A DNA stretch of 53,562 bases from NCBI GenBank assembly GCA_014379905.1, contig JACMKX010000082.1, forward strand, positions 1 through 53,562, read 5' to 3'. Source of the DNA: Ferruginibacter sp. Its GTDB lineage: Bacteria; Bacteroidota; Bacteroidia; Chitinophagales; Chitinophagaceae. A program made the translations under genes and the position numbers. The notes under the pieces were generated by a model. That model was not told where the DNA came from, ran no database searches, and worked only from the letters and a program-made list of their open reading frames with translations. Positions 8,903 through 17,425 of this stretch are shown here, in pieces (within the stretch, counting starts at the first letter, position 1; each line of letters starts with the position of its first letter).

Positions 8903-9916
8903 TCAATTCCTTTTTACAGAATTTCGTCCTGCCATTTTTTGTAGCCGGTTAAGTATTATCTGACCCTTCACCAGTGCTTCAATATTTGTTTCAGGCCTTT
9001 CAGCGTTAAAACGGTGAAGGATGTTATTATTCAATTCTTCTTTTTGATTTTGTATGCCGAATAATAAACCATTCTTTGCCAGGTTGATGCTACTGATCGT
9101 TGCCTGGCTGATATCCATGTCGGAATGCGGAAAAGAAAAATGGCATTCATTGCTGCCTGTTATTTCTTTTACACATTCGCAGGAATTAACTGTTTGCCAA
9201 ACCTGTTCTTCCTCACTCAGCAGTTTATAATAAGGATGATCCATGCTGTGTGCGCCTATGTCAAAACCCCGGCGATGCAGGTGGGCCACTTCTTCATCAG
9301 TTAAAAAGGGGCGCTGCTTACTGAGATAATGCGTAAATGAATAACCGGTTGCATCAGCAATCGTATCCAATAATGAGGCATTGGTTTGATCAATTTTTTT
9401 TAAAGCCTCCATCAGTTGATAGGGTGTGGCAGACTTTATCCCTAAAACTTCAGCGTAAATTTTTGAGCGTGGCTGTTCGTTTCTTTTAAGTTCGCCTATC
9501 AGCAAGCTGATCTTGCAGCGGTAAAATAAAACCATATTACCAATGAAAGAAGGGTTAATGAAAAATATTGCAGGAACTCCTTTTTTTTCCAAAATGGGAG
9601 CAATAATATCGTATACTTCCCTGAAGCCATCATCGAATGTGAGCAGGAAGCTACCTGCGGGCAATGCTTTTTGTTCTGAGATGCTTTTACTAACATCGGC
9701 TGCCGAAACAGGTTTATAATACTTCAAAAGAAAATCCAAATCATCACTGAACTGCTGAATATTTTTGTACGGGTACAAATGACAAATATGCTGAAGTTCC
9801 TCATCACTTACTGTATGGTGGTAGGGGAGCAATAAACCTGCCGGTCCGCCGGAACGGAACAAGCTTATGGGAAGCATGGAAGATGCTTTATAATAAAGTT
9901 TTTTAAGGCCGCTCAT
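8903..9916 (-). CDS. Polysaccharide deacetylase (NodB/CE4 family)
   Basis: 337 aa. CE4 signature motifs are present: TFDDG (93-97, the catalytic and metal-binding Asp pair) and GAHSMDHP (221-228, metal-binding His pair). A later segment ECHFSFPHSDMD probably supplies motif 3 in altered form. There is no signal peptide, so the enzyme is probably cytoplasmic or membrane-peripheral and may act on lipid-linked intermediates, removing N- or O-acetyl groups. The start overlaps the upstream GT2 by 14 bp, indicating coupled translation. Confidence 0.85.
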   Translation of the reverse strand: MSGLKKLYYKASSMLPISLFRSGGPAGLLLPYHHTVSDEELQHICHLYPYKNIQQFSDDLDFLLKYYKPVSAADVSKSISEQKALPAGSFLLTFDDGFREVYDIIAPILEKKGVPAIFFINPSFIGNMVLFYRCKISLLIGELKRNEQPRSKIYAEVLGIKSATPYQLMEALKKIDQTNASLLDTIADATGYSFTHYLSKQRPFLTDEEVAHLHRRGFDIGAHSMDHPYYKLLSEEEQVWQTVNSCECVKEITGSNECHFSFPHSDMDISQATISSINLAKNGLLFGIQNQKEELNNNILHRFNAERPETNIEALVKGQIILNRLQKMAGRNSVKRN

Positions 9917-11111
9917 GCTTCAATAGTTCATCGATGTACATTACTTTCTTATGTTCTGTTTTAAGAAAATTATTCCTGGCCTTTTTTATTTTCAACAGGG
10001 ATTTAAACTGGCTTACGATTAATAAGGGAATAAATTTTAATGACTGCATCATTCCTTTCTGGTAGCTCTGTGTAGCTACGGTTAAGATGAAAACCAGCAC
10101 ATATACTACGATAATGCCTGCCCAAACAAATAGCAATAACGGGTTAATAAAAAAGGTAGCTACCAGTACTGCAAACAACAGGCTCATCAAAATGATCATG
10201 GGTGGCCTTAGCATGGTGGCGCCTAATAGTATCCTGCCTAAGTTTAACGTTTTAAAACCATGAACGGTGAGCTGCCAGCTTTCTTTGATGTGAGAAAAAT
10301 AAGACCATATCCACCTGGTTCTTTGCTTTTCCATTACAGCCGCATCTTCTACTTTTTCATCATATACAATGGCGTCATCAGCAAAGGCAATTTGTTTTAC
10401 GAGCATCGCCATTTTTGCCTGCAGTTTTTTATCAAATCCACCAACTGTATTTTTATAATTTATTTCTTTGTAAAGATTATAATCAAGCGAAATGCCCAGT
10501 CCCAAAATAGAAGAAGACAGGCCTAAAGCCATTTTAGCTTTGCGCTCAAAAAAAGTGTAATAAATATGGCCAACCGAATCTAATTGTGAATAGGTAGTGT
10601 CTGTATTCTTAGATAGCATATGCGTTTGAACTACCCTAAAACCTTGTTGAAAATAGCCTGCTAAATTTTTTAAGTAATTGGGGTGAACAAGGTTATCACT
10701 ATCAAAAATGATCATTACGTCTGGTTCATTTACATAATGGTCTATCGCATACTGAATAGATTTTATTTTGGAATGAAGGGCAACTTCCGGCTTTAAAACT
10801 ACAATCCTTTCATCATCAAAGTTCAGGTCTGTAATATCGCAATCATCTGCTACAACGTACACTTTAAAGTTTGGGTAAATTTGTTTTATAAAAGAATCTA
10901 CAAACGGCGCTACAAACCTGGCGTCCTGGTGCGCAGTGATGATGGCTGCAAATTCAAATTGTTTGGCAGTTGTGGAAAAGGAGAACTTTTTTTTAAGTCC
11001 TCCTTTTAAGAAATAGGCTATGAATAAGAAAGCGGGGAGTGAAAAATAAAAGGCAATGATGCCACTTAAAATATAAAACAATACCAAAAGAATTTGTGCA
11101 ACTATTTCCAT
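9903..11111 (-). CDS. Membrane glycosyltransferase family 2, QxxRW type
   Basis: 402 aa. There is a hydrophobic segment at the N-terminus and two or three near 295-345. The GT-A domain shows VVADD (86-90), FDSDN (136-140, the DXD motif) and QRTRW (263-267). The last motif is characteristic of processive synthases such as cellulose, hyaluronan or poly-GlcNAc synthases, so this could elongate a chain rather than add one sugar. Separated from the upstream methyltransferase by 3 bp. The acid base upstream of QRTRW is probably ADDA (243-247). Confidence 0.85.
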   Translation of the reverse strand: MEIVAQILLVLFYILSGIIAFYFSLPAFLFIAYFLKGGLKKKFSFSTTAKQFEFAAIITAHQDARFVAPFVDSFIKQIYPNFKVYVVADDCDITDLNFDDERIVVLKPEVALHSKIKSIQYAIDHYVNEPDVMIIFDSDNLVHPNYLKNLAGYFQQGFRVVQTHMLSKNTDTTYSQLDSVGHIYYTFFERKAKMALGLSSSILGLGISLDYNLYKEINYKNTVGGFDKKLQAKMAMLVKQIAFADDAIVYDEKVEDAAVMEKQRTRWIWSYFSHIKESWQLTVHGFKTLNLGRILLGATMLRPPMIILMSLLFAVLVATFFINPLLLFVWAGIIVVYVLVFILTVATQSYQKGMMQSLKFIPLLIVSQFKSLLKIKKARNNFLKTEHKKVMYIDELLKHERP

Positions 11112-11114
11112 TGT

Positions 11115-11864
11115 TTATTTTTTCTTTTGCCAAACTGTTACAAAACCACCTGTACATCCGTAAGGTAAAAATTCAGCAATGGCGCAGTCCATTTTTTGCA
11201 ATGCGGGAATTTTTTTTGCAAAGAGGGAGAACGGGAAAACATCTTCTATAAAATTTGTTTTACCATATTGAATGATATTAAACTTATTGTCTGCAGCCAG
11301 CCTGGTTAATGATTTTTTAGTAAAGAACTGTACATGTGTCAGGTCGCTTGCATCCGATTGTGCAGTTGAACCGCTATAGCCCAAAGCTTTTTTTATTTTA
11401 CTGATGATCTTCCAGGCTATACCATTGCTTTTTTGCAGGGAGATTACCGGCCTTGTTACAAACAATTCTCTTGGGCCACTTCCATTGGGAACGGTAACAA
11501 TGAGCACACCATCATCCGTAATAGATTCGTACAATACTTCCAGCAAACCGCCCGGCGCATTCAGGTGTTCCAATACTTCACTGCAAATAACAGCGTTGTA
11601 TTTTTTTCCTTCTGCCACCAGCTGCTCTGCACTTATAACATCAAATTTTACATTTGGAAGGGTATTTAACAGTCTTGCTTTTTCAATTGTTTTATCGCTT
11701 ACGTCTATGCCATACACATTAAATCCTTTAGCGCCCAGGCTCCTTGATATTACACCGTTACCACAGCCAACATCCAGTACCACTGCTCCTTCCGGAAGTT
11801 TTTTATTAAGCGTATCAATAATAAAATTCAGTCTTTTAATATCGGCTATGCGATTGTATTCCAT
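11115..11864 (-). CDS. Class I SAM-dependent methyltransferase
   Basis: 249 aa. The SAM-binding loop VVLDVGCGNGVIS (28-40), acidic residue in VYGIDVS, and motif AVICSEVLEHL match UbiG/Methyltransf_11-type enzymes. It sits between a GT4 (2-bp gap) and a GT2 (3-bp gap), so sugar O-methylation or methylation of the lipid-linked oligosaccharide is the best guess. No signal peptide or membrane segment. Confidence 0.85.
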   Translation of the reverse strand: MEYNRIADIKRLNFIIDTLNKKLPEGAVVLDVGCGNGVISRSLGAKGFNVYGIDVSDKTIEKARLLNTLPNVKFDVISAEQLVAEGKKYNAVICSEVLEHLNAPGGLLEVLYESITDDGVLIVTVPNGSGPRELFVTRPVISLQKSNGIAWKIISKIKKALGYSGSTAQSDASDLTHVQFFTKKSLTRLAADNKFNIIQYGKTNFIEDVFPFSLFAKKIPALQKMDCAIAEFLPYGCTGGFVTVWQKKK

Positions 11865-11866
11865 CG

Positions 11867-13006
11867 TTAATTTTCTTTGTTCAGTAATTTATTGTATTCG
11901 GCTTCTATTTTTCTTGTCATGTCGGCAGCATTAAAATTGTACTTCACGGTTTCTCTCGCTTTTGCTCCCAATTCTTTTCTCAATGTTGTATTTTTTGCCA
12001 TGGCAACAATGGCAGTTGGCAATTCTTTATCCATATCTCCCAGTTCAATTAAGTGACCGTTTTTATTATGTTCAATTATATCTGTTGTACCATCTACATT
12101 GGATGCAATGATGGCCTTACCCATACTCATTGCTTCCAGTAGGCCTATTGGCAAACCTTCCCATAAAGAAGGCAAAATAAAAATATCGGCAGCAGCTAAA
12201 ACAGCCGGCACATCCTGCCTGAAGTTTTGAAAAACAACCCTGTTGCCAATGCCTGCTTTTTTTACTAATTCCGTAGCTGTTTGTTTTTCATCGCCATCAC
12301 CCACCATTAATAAATAGAGATCCGGGTTTTGCTGTACTGCTTTTTCGAAGGCTTTCAACAAAACAAGTGGTTGTTTGTGGCCGGTAAACCTTGCCAAAAA
12401 TAATGAAAGCACCGCATCTTCCGGAATATTCAATTCTTTGCGGATATTGGCGTACTGCCCGTCTGCATTGAATTTTTGCTGATCTATCCCATTGTTTATA
12501 ACCACCGATTCAAAACCTGTTATAGTATCTTTGCCGGTTTTTTGATTGGAAACAGAAACAGAAATATTAAGGTTTGAACGGGAAACCAGGAATTTTTCGC
12601 CGGCAACCCTTATTTTTTTTATTAAAAAAGGCTGATCCACATGGAAGGACCAACCGTGTATGGTATAAGCCAGGGGTTTTTGTAAAGAACGGGCCGCCCT
12701 AAAAACATTGGAGTTGGCCCTGGTGCCATGGGCATGTACCAGGTCTATTTTTTCGGCCAGCATTAACTGCTTTACTTTATTCCATACCTTAAAATCAAAA
12801 GGTTTATTGCTTGGAATAATATGTACAGGTATATTCAATGCTTTCAAACGATCGATCATAGGGCCGTCAGTAAAGGACAGCACCACAGGATCGTACGTAG
12901 TTCTGTCAAGGTTTTCTACCAGGCTCAGTAAATGACTTTCGCCACCACCTATCTGTCCCTGCCTGATACACTCAAGAACCCTTATCTTATTTTTGAAGGC
13001 TGTCAT
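11867..13006 (-). CDS. Glycosyltransferase family 4 (GT-B)
   Basis: 379 aa. The N-terminal acceptor domain carries GQIGGGESHLLSLVENL. The C-terminal Glycos_transf_1 domain has the EX7E motif in LWEGLPIGLLEAMSMG and a nucleotide-sugar contact region LFLARFTGHKQP. These are retaining transferases using NDP-sugars to extend lipid-linked saccharides in the cytoplasm. Third transferase of the operon; 84 bp after the upstream GT2, the widest internal gap. Confidence 0.88.
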   Translation of the reverse strand: MTAFKNKIRVLECIRQGQIGGGESHLLSLVENLDRTTYDPVVLSFTDGPMIDRLKALNIPVHIIPSNKPFDFKVWNKVKQLMLAEKIDLVHAHGTRANSNVFRAARSLQKPLAYTIHGWSFHVDQPFLIKKIRVAGEKFLVSRSNLNISVSVSNQKTGKDTITGFESVVINNGIDQQKFNADGQYANIRKELNIPEDAVLSLFLARFTGHKQPLVLLKAFEKAVQQNPDLYLLMVGDGDEKQTATELVKKAGIGNRVVFQNFRQDVPAVLAAADIFILPSLWEGLPIGLLEAMSMGKAIIASNVDGTTDIIEHNKNGHLIELGDMDKELPTAIVAMAKNTTLRKELGAKARETVKYNFNAADMTRKIEAEYNKLLNKEN

Positions 13007-13090
13007 AATTATTCATGCCAATAATGCATGGGGTTATCCTGTAATTTACCGAAACTTAAATTAATTGAGTTGAATATTCAGCAGCGGGTT

Positions 13091-14011
13091 TTATTGAACA
13101 GATTTTTTTGAATGGGTAAAATTCCATGTAATACCTTTCGTAAAAGCTTTCAGGTGATCCCACTGCCTGTTTTTTGCAAACCGCAAAATAGTTTTAGGAA
13201 CGGTGAGCAGCCCAAAAAAGCCTGCAAACACAAGGAACTCACCCGTACTGGCATTTCTGCGCATGTAATAGATACGGTTACGTGTCATAAAATGTACTTT
13301 GAGCGGGCTCAGTTTTCCCATACTCATAGATTCTTTATGAAAGACCAAACCTTTGGCCTGGTAATAAATTTTATAGCCTGCTTTTATAATTCTGGCACTC
13401 CAGTCTGACTCATCATAATAAACAAAATATTTTTCAGCCATCATGCCTACTTTTTCAATCACTTCCCTGCTTACCATCATGGCACAGCCGTGAGCACTGT
13501 GTGTATAGCCGGGTGTATCATGCTGGCCTTTGTCTTCCTCCAGGCTGCCTACGGCAGTAGTTTTGCCGGTAAGCATATTCATTTTATTAAAGCCTGCATA
13601 TTGTATAATGGTAGGGTGGTGGTGAAATCTTATTTTAGGACACACGGCACCCACTTTTGGATCTGTGTAAAAAGGCTCCAGGCATTTTTCAATAAGGTCT
13701 GGCGTAACTTCTGCATCGTTGTTTACCTGGAAACAAAAATCATAGTGGGGAGACATGTGGCGCATGCCAAAATTATTTCCACCGGCAGACCCCTGGTTTA
13801 CCGGGCTCTTTACAATTTTTACATTGGGATAATTTCCGGCCAGGATCCTTTCTGTAGGGTCCTCTTTGGAACCATTATCAACAACAATAATCTCGTAATT
13901 TTTATAGGTAAAGCTCCTGGTGCTCTCTAAAAATTCGCAGGTAACATCGGTTCCATTCCAGTTTAACGTAACGATAGATACAAAAGGGTTATCCTTGAGG
14001 AGGTTGCTCAT
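13091..14011 (-). CDS. Glycosyltransferase family 2 (rhamnosyltransferase-like)
   Basis: 306 aa. The GT-A domain begins with VSIVTLNWNG and EIIVVDNGSKED; a DXD-like FQVNNDAEVTP follows, then the WSARIIKAGYKIYYQAKG segment typical of inverting GT2 enzymes of the WbbL/rhamnosyltransferase group. A short hydrophobic stretch near 265-280 suggests membrane association. It follows the phosphoglycosyl transferase by 31 bp and so is a candidate for adding the second sugar. Confidence 0.88.
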   Translation of the reverse strand: MSNLLKDNPFVSIVTLNWNGTDVTCEFLESTRSFTYKNYEIIVVDNGSKEDPTERILAGNYPNVKIVKSPVNQGSAGGNNFGMRHMSPHYDFCFQVNNDAEVTPDLIEKCLEPFYTDPKVGAVCPKIRFHHHPTIIQYAGFNKMNMLTGKTTAVGSLEEDKGQHDTPGYTHSAHGCAMMVSREVIEKVGMMAEKYFVYYDESDWSARIIKAGYKIYYQAKGLVFHKESMSMGKLSPLKVHFMTRNRIYYMRRNASTGEFLVFAGFFGLLTVPKTILRFAKNRQWDHLKAFTKGITWNFTHSKKSVQ

Positions 14012-14042
14012 TATTCAGTTTTTTTTGTGGTAAGCTTTTTAT

Positions 14043-15146
14043 TTACACATTTGCTTTTTGCAGCAATGCACCTGGTGTTCTTATTAAAATTTTAAAATCA
14101 GTCAGTAAATTTCTGCTCCTTGCGTAATCAATGTCTAACTGAATTCTTTCTTCATTACTCATATCCGCTTTTCCTCTTTTGCTTACCTGCCAAAGACCGG
14201 TAATACCTGCGGGTGCCATAAATCTTTCGGCCCATGCTGCGGTGGTAAGTGTAGCGGCTTCGTATAGTGGCAAAGGCCTGTTTCCTACAATACTCATATC
14301 GCCACGCAATACATTAAAAAGTTGTGGCAATTCATCCAGGCTGCTGTTGCGTAAAAATTTGCCAAATTTGGTGATCCTGGGATCATTTTTCAATTTAAAA
14401 AATGCAGGTCCCTTTTCATCATTACTGTATTGGTTAAGTTCTGCCAACTGGTCCATCTGATCCTGTGCATTCACGACCATCGTCCGGAATTTAAAAAAAT
14501 TAAAAATGCTAAAACCTTTCCCTGCTCTTTTGGAAAGATAAAAAACGGGACCGCGGCTGTCAAATTTAATAAGAATCGGGATGATAATAAATAAGGGAGA
14601 ACAAAGAGCAATCGCAACTGCTGAAGCTGCAATATCAGTCATTCTTTTTATGAAAGTAAACCTGGCGGGAGCTAGTAAGTTGGCTACTTTTACGGGCGAC
14701 CTTTTAATTGTAATAACATTATTGACCCGCTTTAAAAACTTTATTTTAGCTGATAATTTTGAGTAATGCTGTTCCAGGTTGATCACATCGTCTACCAGCT
14801 TTTGGCTGAATAATAATTTGGTATCCCTTTCTGACAAAAATGCCTGGTTGTAAATAATAGGAATGTCATTAAAGTGTTGCGCAAGCAACCAAACCTTAAA
14901 TGCAACCAGTTCTATGTGATGGTGCGGAATATCCAGGATGATGAGATCCGGGGTACGGTCCAACTGTGCAAGAATTTTCTTGCCTGCCTCAATTGTGAGG
15001 GAAAATTGAGTTCCGGAATATAGTGATTGAAGAGATTCCCTGAAAAATGAAGAACTGCCGATGTAAAAAAAGTTTTCTTGTGTGTCGGCCGATTTCTCAT
15101 TGTTCATGACCTCATTTGTACCTTGCGGTAAAACATTGGTAAACAT
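14043..15146 (-). CDS. Receiver-like domain fused to polyprenyl-phosphate sugar phosphotransferase (WcaJ/PglC type)
   Basis: 367 aa. Residues about 25-145 look like a CheY-type receiver: FFYIGSSSFF, then DLIILDIPHHH with Asp72 at the phosphoacceptor position. The conserved Lys is not visible (VINLEQH where TKPF is expected), so it is degenerate. The C-terminal half (165-367) is a monotopic bacterial sugar transferase: re-entrant helix 171-194, KFRTM, catalytic Asp-Glu pair in SSLDELPQ (271-272), IVGNRPLP and GITGLWQV. It starts the lipid-linked glycan by transferring a sugar-phosphate to undecaprenyl phosphate. It follows a free-standing receiver gene by 39 bp. The N-terminal domain replaces the usual long membrane region. 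Confidence 0.85.
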   Translation of the reverse strand: MFTNVLPQGTNEVMNNEKSADTQENFFYIGSSSFFRESLQSLYSGTQFSLTIEAGKKILAQLDRTPDLIILDIPHHHIELVAFKVWLLAQHFNDIPIIYNQAFLSERDTKLLFSQKLVDDVINLEQHYSKLSAKIKFLKRVNNVITIKRSPVKVANLLAPARFTFIKRMTDIAASAVAIALCSPLFIIIPILIKFDSRGPVFYLSKRAGKGFSIFNFFKFRTMVVNAQDQMDQLAELNQYSNDEKGPAFFKLKNDPRITKFGKFLRNSSLDELPQLFNVLRGDMSIVGNRPLPLYEAATLTTAAWAERFMAPAGITGLWQVSKRGKADMSNEERIQLDIDYARSRNLLTDFKILIRTPGALLQKANV

Positions 15147-15185
15147 AAATCGTTGTTTAGGGTAATTTTAAAAATTACACCAGAA

Positions 15186-15608
15186 CTAAAAAATATTCAT
15201 ATTAAATGAAAATTTCTTTTTTCTGACAATCGATTTTTCATTAAGACTAACCAGAGCGTTTACTTTTTCGGAAAGGTATAAGGGATCAAAAGGTTTTGTT
15301 ACAAAAAGCGATGCCCCAAGAGCAGTTGCTTTATTTTTCAGATGTTCGTCATCTGAATCAGATATTACTACCCGCTGAATATTGTTTAATACACAACTGG
15401 TGGAAATATGTTCCAATAATTCAAAATTATCAGATTCAGTGCTGGAAATATCCAATATAATAAGATCTCTTTCAAGATCAGTTCTTAATTGTTGCATTGC
15501 ATCAGTGCTATTCTTAACAGAAGTAACATTGAAATCTTTTTTCATTACCGTACTTATCAAATAATTGATAGCATTACATTCTTCGATAATCATTAACTTT
15601 TTTACCAC
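15186..15608 (-). CDS. Single-domain response regulator (receiver only)
   Basis: 140 aa from a GTG start at 15608; an ATG at codon 6 is possible but would cut into the first strand. It keeps the phosphoacceptor (Asp53 in LIILDISSTE), Ser83 and Lys105 (FVTKPFDP), but the acidic pair is Glu9-Glu10 rather than Asp-Asp. There is no output domain; the basic tail (RKKKFSFNMNIF) has no helix-turn-helix. First gene of the glycan operon, directly before a phosphoglycosyl transferase with its own receiver-like domain, so protein-level control of glycan initiation is plausible (inference). No histidine kinase is in the window. Confidence 0.85.
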   Translation of the reverse strand: MVKKLMIIEECNAINYLISTVMKKDFNVTSVKNSTDAMQQLRTDLERDLIILDISSTESDNFELLEHISTSCVLNNIQRVVISDSDDEHLKNKATALGASLFVTKPFDPLYLSEKVNALVSLNEKSIVRKKKFSFNMNIF

Positions 15609-15855
15609 GGTCTCAAAATTTTAGAGTGTTGCTAAGGTGGTAATTCATAAAAATGGAGTATATACAATACCCAATGGGATTCTATACGTTGGTAATTCGC
15701 AGAAATTAAGATTTCAGAGTGAAATTCAAAAGAGGTAATGGAAGATTTTTGGTAGGAATTGAGACTTGGAATTAGTCAGTAGTTGTGAACTATGACGTAA
15801 AACTATATAAAAATTATCAATACAAAAAAATATTTTTAAACTTTTTTTTAAAATA

Positions 15856-15894
15856 ATACAAATGGAGTAGTGTAGAGTATACAAATAAGGTAGT
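15856..15894. repeat. Imperfect 16-bp direct repeat
   Basis: ATACAAATGGAGTAGT (15856-15871) and ATACAAATAAGGTAGT (15879-15894) differ at three positions and lie 23 bp apart. They sit in the AT-rich gap between the GT2 at 15902 and the operon start at 15608. They may be a regulator site or chance in AT-rich DNA. Confidence 0.3.
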
Positions 15895-15901
15895 AAAAAT
15901 T

Positions 15902-17104
15902 CTACTCATTGCTCCGTTTGGCTTTATCCCATAAAACGGTTTGGCTTTTATTAAAAAAGCGTATGAAACCCAGGTACAGCGCCACATTCATGAAAACGAA
16001 ATAGTAGGGTACATAAAGGAGCTTTACCTTAATATTAATCTGTGCAAAAAGCCAGCCCAGGAAAGCAGCTAAATAAAAAAGGCACTGGCTCCAGAAAAAA
16101 ATAGTATAAAATTGTTGTTCACGATATAATAACCACCAGTTGGTTATAAACAATGCAGGTAGCAACCAGGGGCATATGATCCAGCGTAAAACCCTGTGGG
16201 AAATGTATTGAAAACTCAGTTTGCCATATTTAAATATATTCAGCAGGCTTTTCAGCATAAAAACAGATTGCCAGCCGCCTGCAGAGATCCTGATCTTTCT
16301 TTTCTGTTCCTCCTTTAATGAAAAAGAAGGCGCTTCGGTGGCAAAGGCATTGGGTTCATACATTACCCGGTAGCCTTTTTTACAGATCTTCATAGAAATG
16401 ATGAAGTCATCAAGCAGTACATGTTTTTGTACGGGTTCAAATAAGGCGGTACGTATAGAAAACAATTCGCCCGCAGCGCCCACCACTGAGTAAAACCTGG
16501 CGTCCATTTTTTTCAAAAAGGATTCGTATTTCCAATAGAGTCCTTCGCCTGCACCGGCAACTCCGGCTTCACCCTTGCCGGCAGCTACCACTTTTTCTCC
16601 TGCTACTGCCCCAATTGCAGGATCCCGGTAATGCTTTACGATTTCTTTAATGCATTGTTTATTTAAAAGGGTATTGGCATCGCTGAATACAACGATACCC
16701 GTGGTAACAAAGGGTATTACCCGGTTAATCGCCATGGACTTGCCTTCCCGTTCGGGTTTATAGAAAAGATCTATCTGTGGATATTTTTTAATAAGATCTG
16801 CCGTTTCATCTGAAGACCCGTCTGCCACAAACAAAAATTTCAATTTACCGGCAGGGTAATCGAGGGCAAGGGAATTTTCGATCTTTTGTTCTATGAAGGC
16901 AGCCTCGTTGAAGGCTGCAATAACCAATGTTACTTCCGGTTCAAAATTGTTCTGGGTCAATGTGGCCTTTGTATTGGAAGAAAATACGCTTCTTAGCTTT
17001 AACAGCACCCATAATAAAATACCGTAACCTATATAACTGTAAAAAATAATACAGAGGGAGAACCAGAAAATAATCTTGGCAGCGAGCATTGGTTTAAATT
17101 TCAC
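15902..17104 (-). CDS. Membrane glycosyltransferase family 2 (poly-sugar synthase-like)
   Basis: 400 aa. A transmembrane segment lies near 10-32 and a cluster of three or four near 310-385. The GT-A domain shows LVIAAFNE, FVADGSSDET, VVFSDANTLL and, in place of QxxRW, RKIRISAGGWQ. This pattern occurs in GT2 enzymes related to poly-GlcNAc or chitin oligosaccharide synthases. It is on the same strand as the nine-gene operon but 293 bp upstream of it, so probably a separate transcript. It may make a different glycan from the Wzx/Wzy product, since processive GT2 enzymes can export their own chain. Confidence 0.82.
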   Translation of the reverse strand: MKFKPMLAAKIIFWFSLCIIFYSYIGYGILLWVLLKLRSVFSSNTKATLTQNNFEPEVTLVIAAFNEAAFIEQKIENSLALDYPAGKLKFLFVADGSSDETADLIKKYPQIDLFYKPEREGKSMAINRVIPFVTTGIVVFSDANTLLNKQCIKEIVKHYRDPAIGAVAGEKVVAAGKGEAGVAGAGEGLYWKYESFLKKMDARFYSVVGAAGELFSIRTALFEPVQKHVLLDDFIISMKICKKGYRVMYEPNAFATEAPSFSLKEEQKRKIRISAGGWQSVFMLKSLLNIFKYGKLSFQYISHRVLRWIICPWLLPALFITNWWLLYREQQFYTIFFWSQCLFYLAAFLGWLFAQINIKVKLLYVPYYFVFMNVALYLGFIRFFNKSQTVLWDKAKRSNE

Positions 17105-17177
17105 TGCAAAAAAAGGGAAATAAACGGTAGAAAAATGAATGGCCTGCCAACTTATTAAAAATAATAATCAAAATTTA

Positions 17178-17208
17178 TTTGTTCAATTGGAGAAAATGTT
17201 TAATTTTG
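17178..17208 (+). promoter_or_regulatory. Bacteroidota-type promoter TTTG-N19-TAATTTTG
   Basis: TTTG (17178-17181) and TAATTTTG (17201-17208) with a 19-bp spacer match the Bacteroidota consensus and repeat the spacing seen at 3663-3694. It would drive the giant gene at 17426 with a leader of roughly 210 nt. The rest of the 321-bp divergent gap (17105-17425) shows no other element that I can support. Confidence 0.6.
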
Positions 17209-17425
17209 ACACCAGTATTCCCAAAGTACGTAATATCAAATCTCCTTTTAGAAATACCTCTGACGTTTTTTAATTCAAATTCCTCCTAAAGTTTCAACCA
17301 AAAGCTTAACAGCTTAACAATATTTATTCAATATTCTATTGATCGTGCATTACGCATGACGGAAATTCCATTAAGGCCAATTTTTTTGAAATCCATTTTT
17401 AGTTTTAATAAAAAAAACATTAAAA

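Noticed and set aside
11404..11934. Plus-strand ORF of 176 aa
   Set aside because: Antisense to a methyltransferase with an intact SAM motif; composition is low-complexity and no motif is seen.
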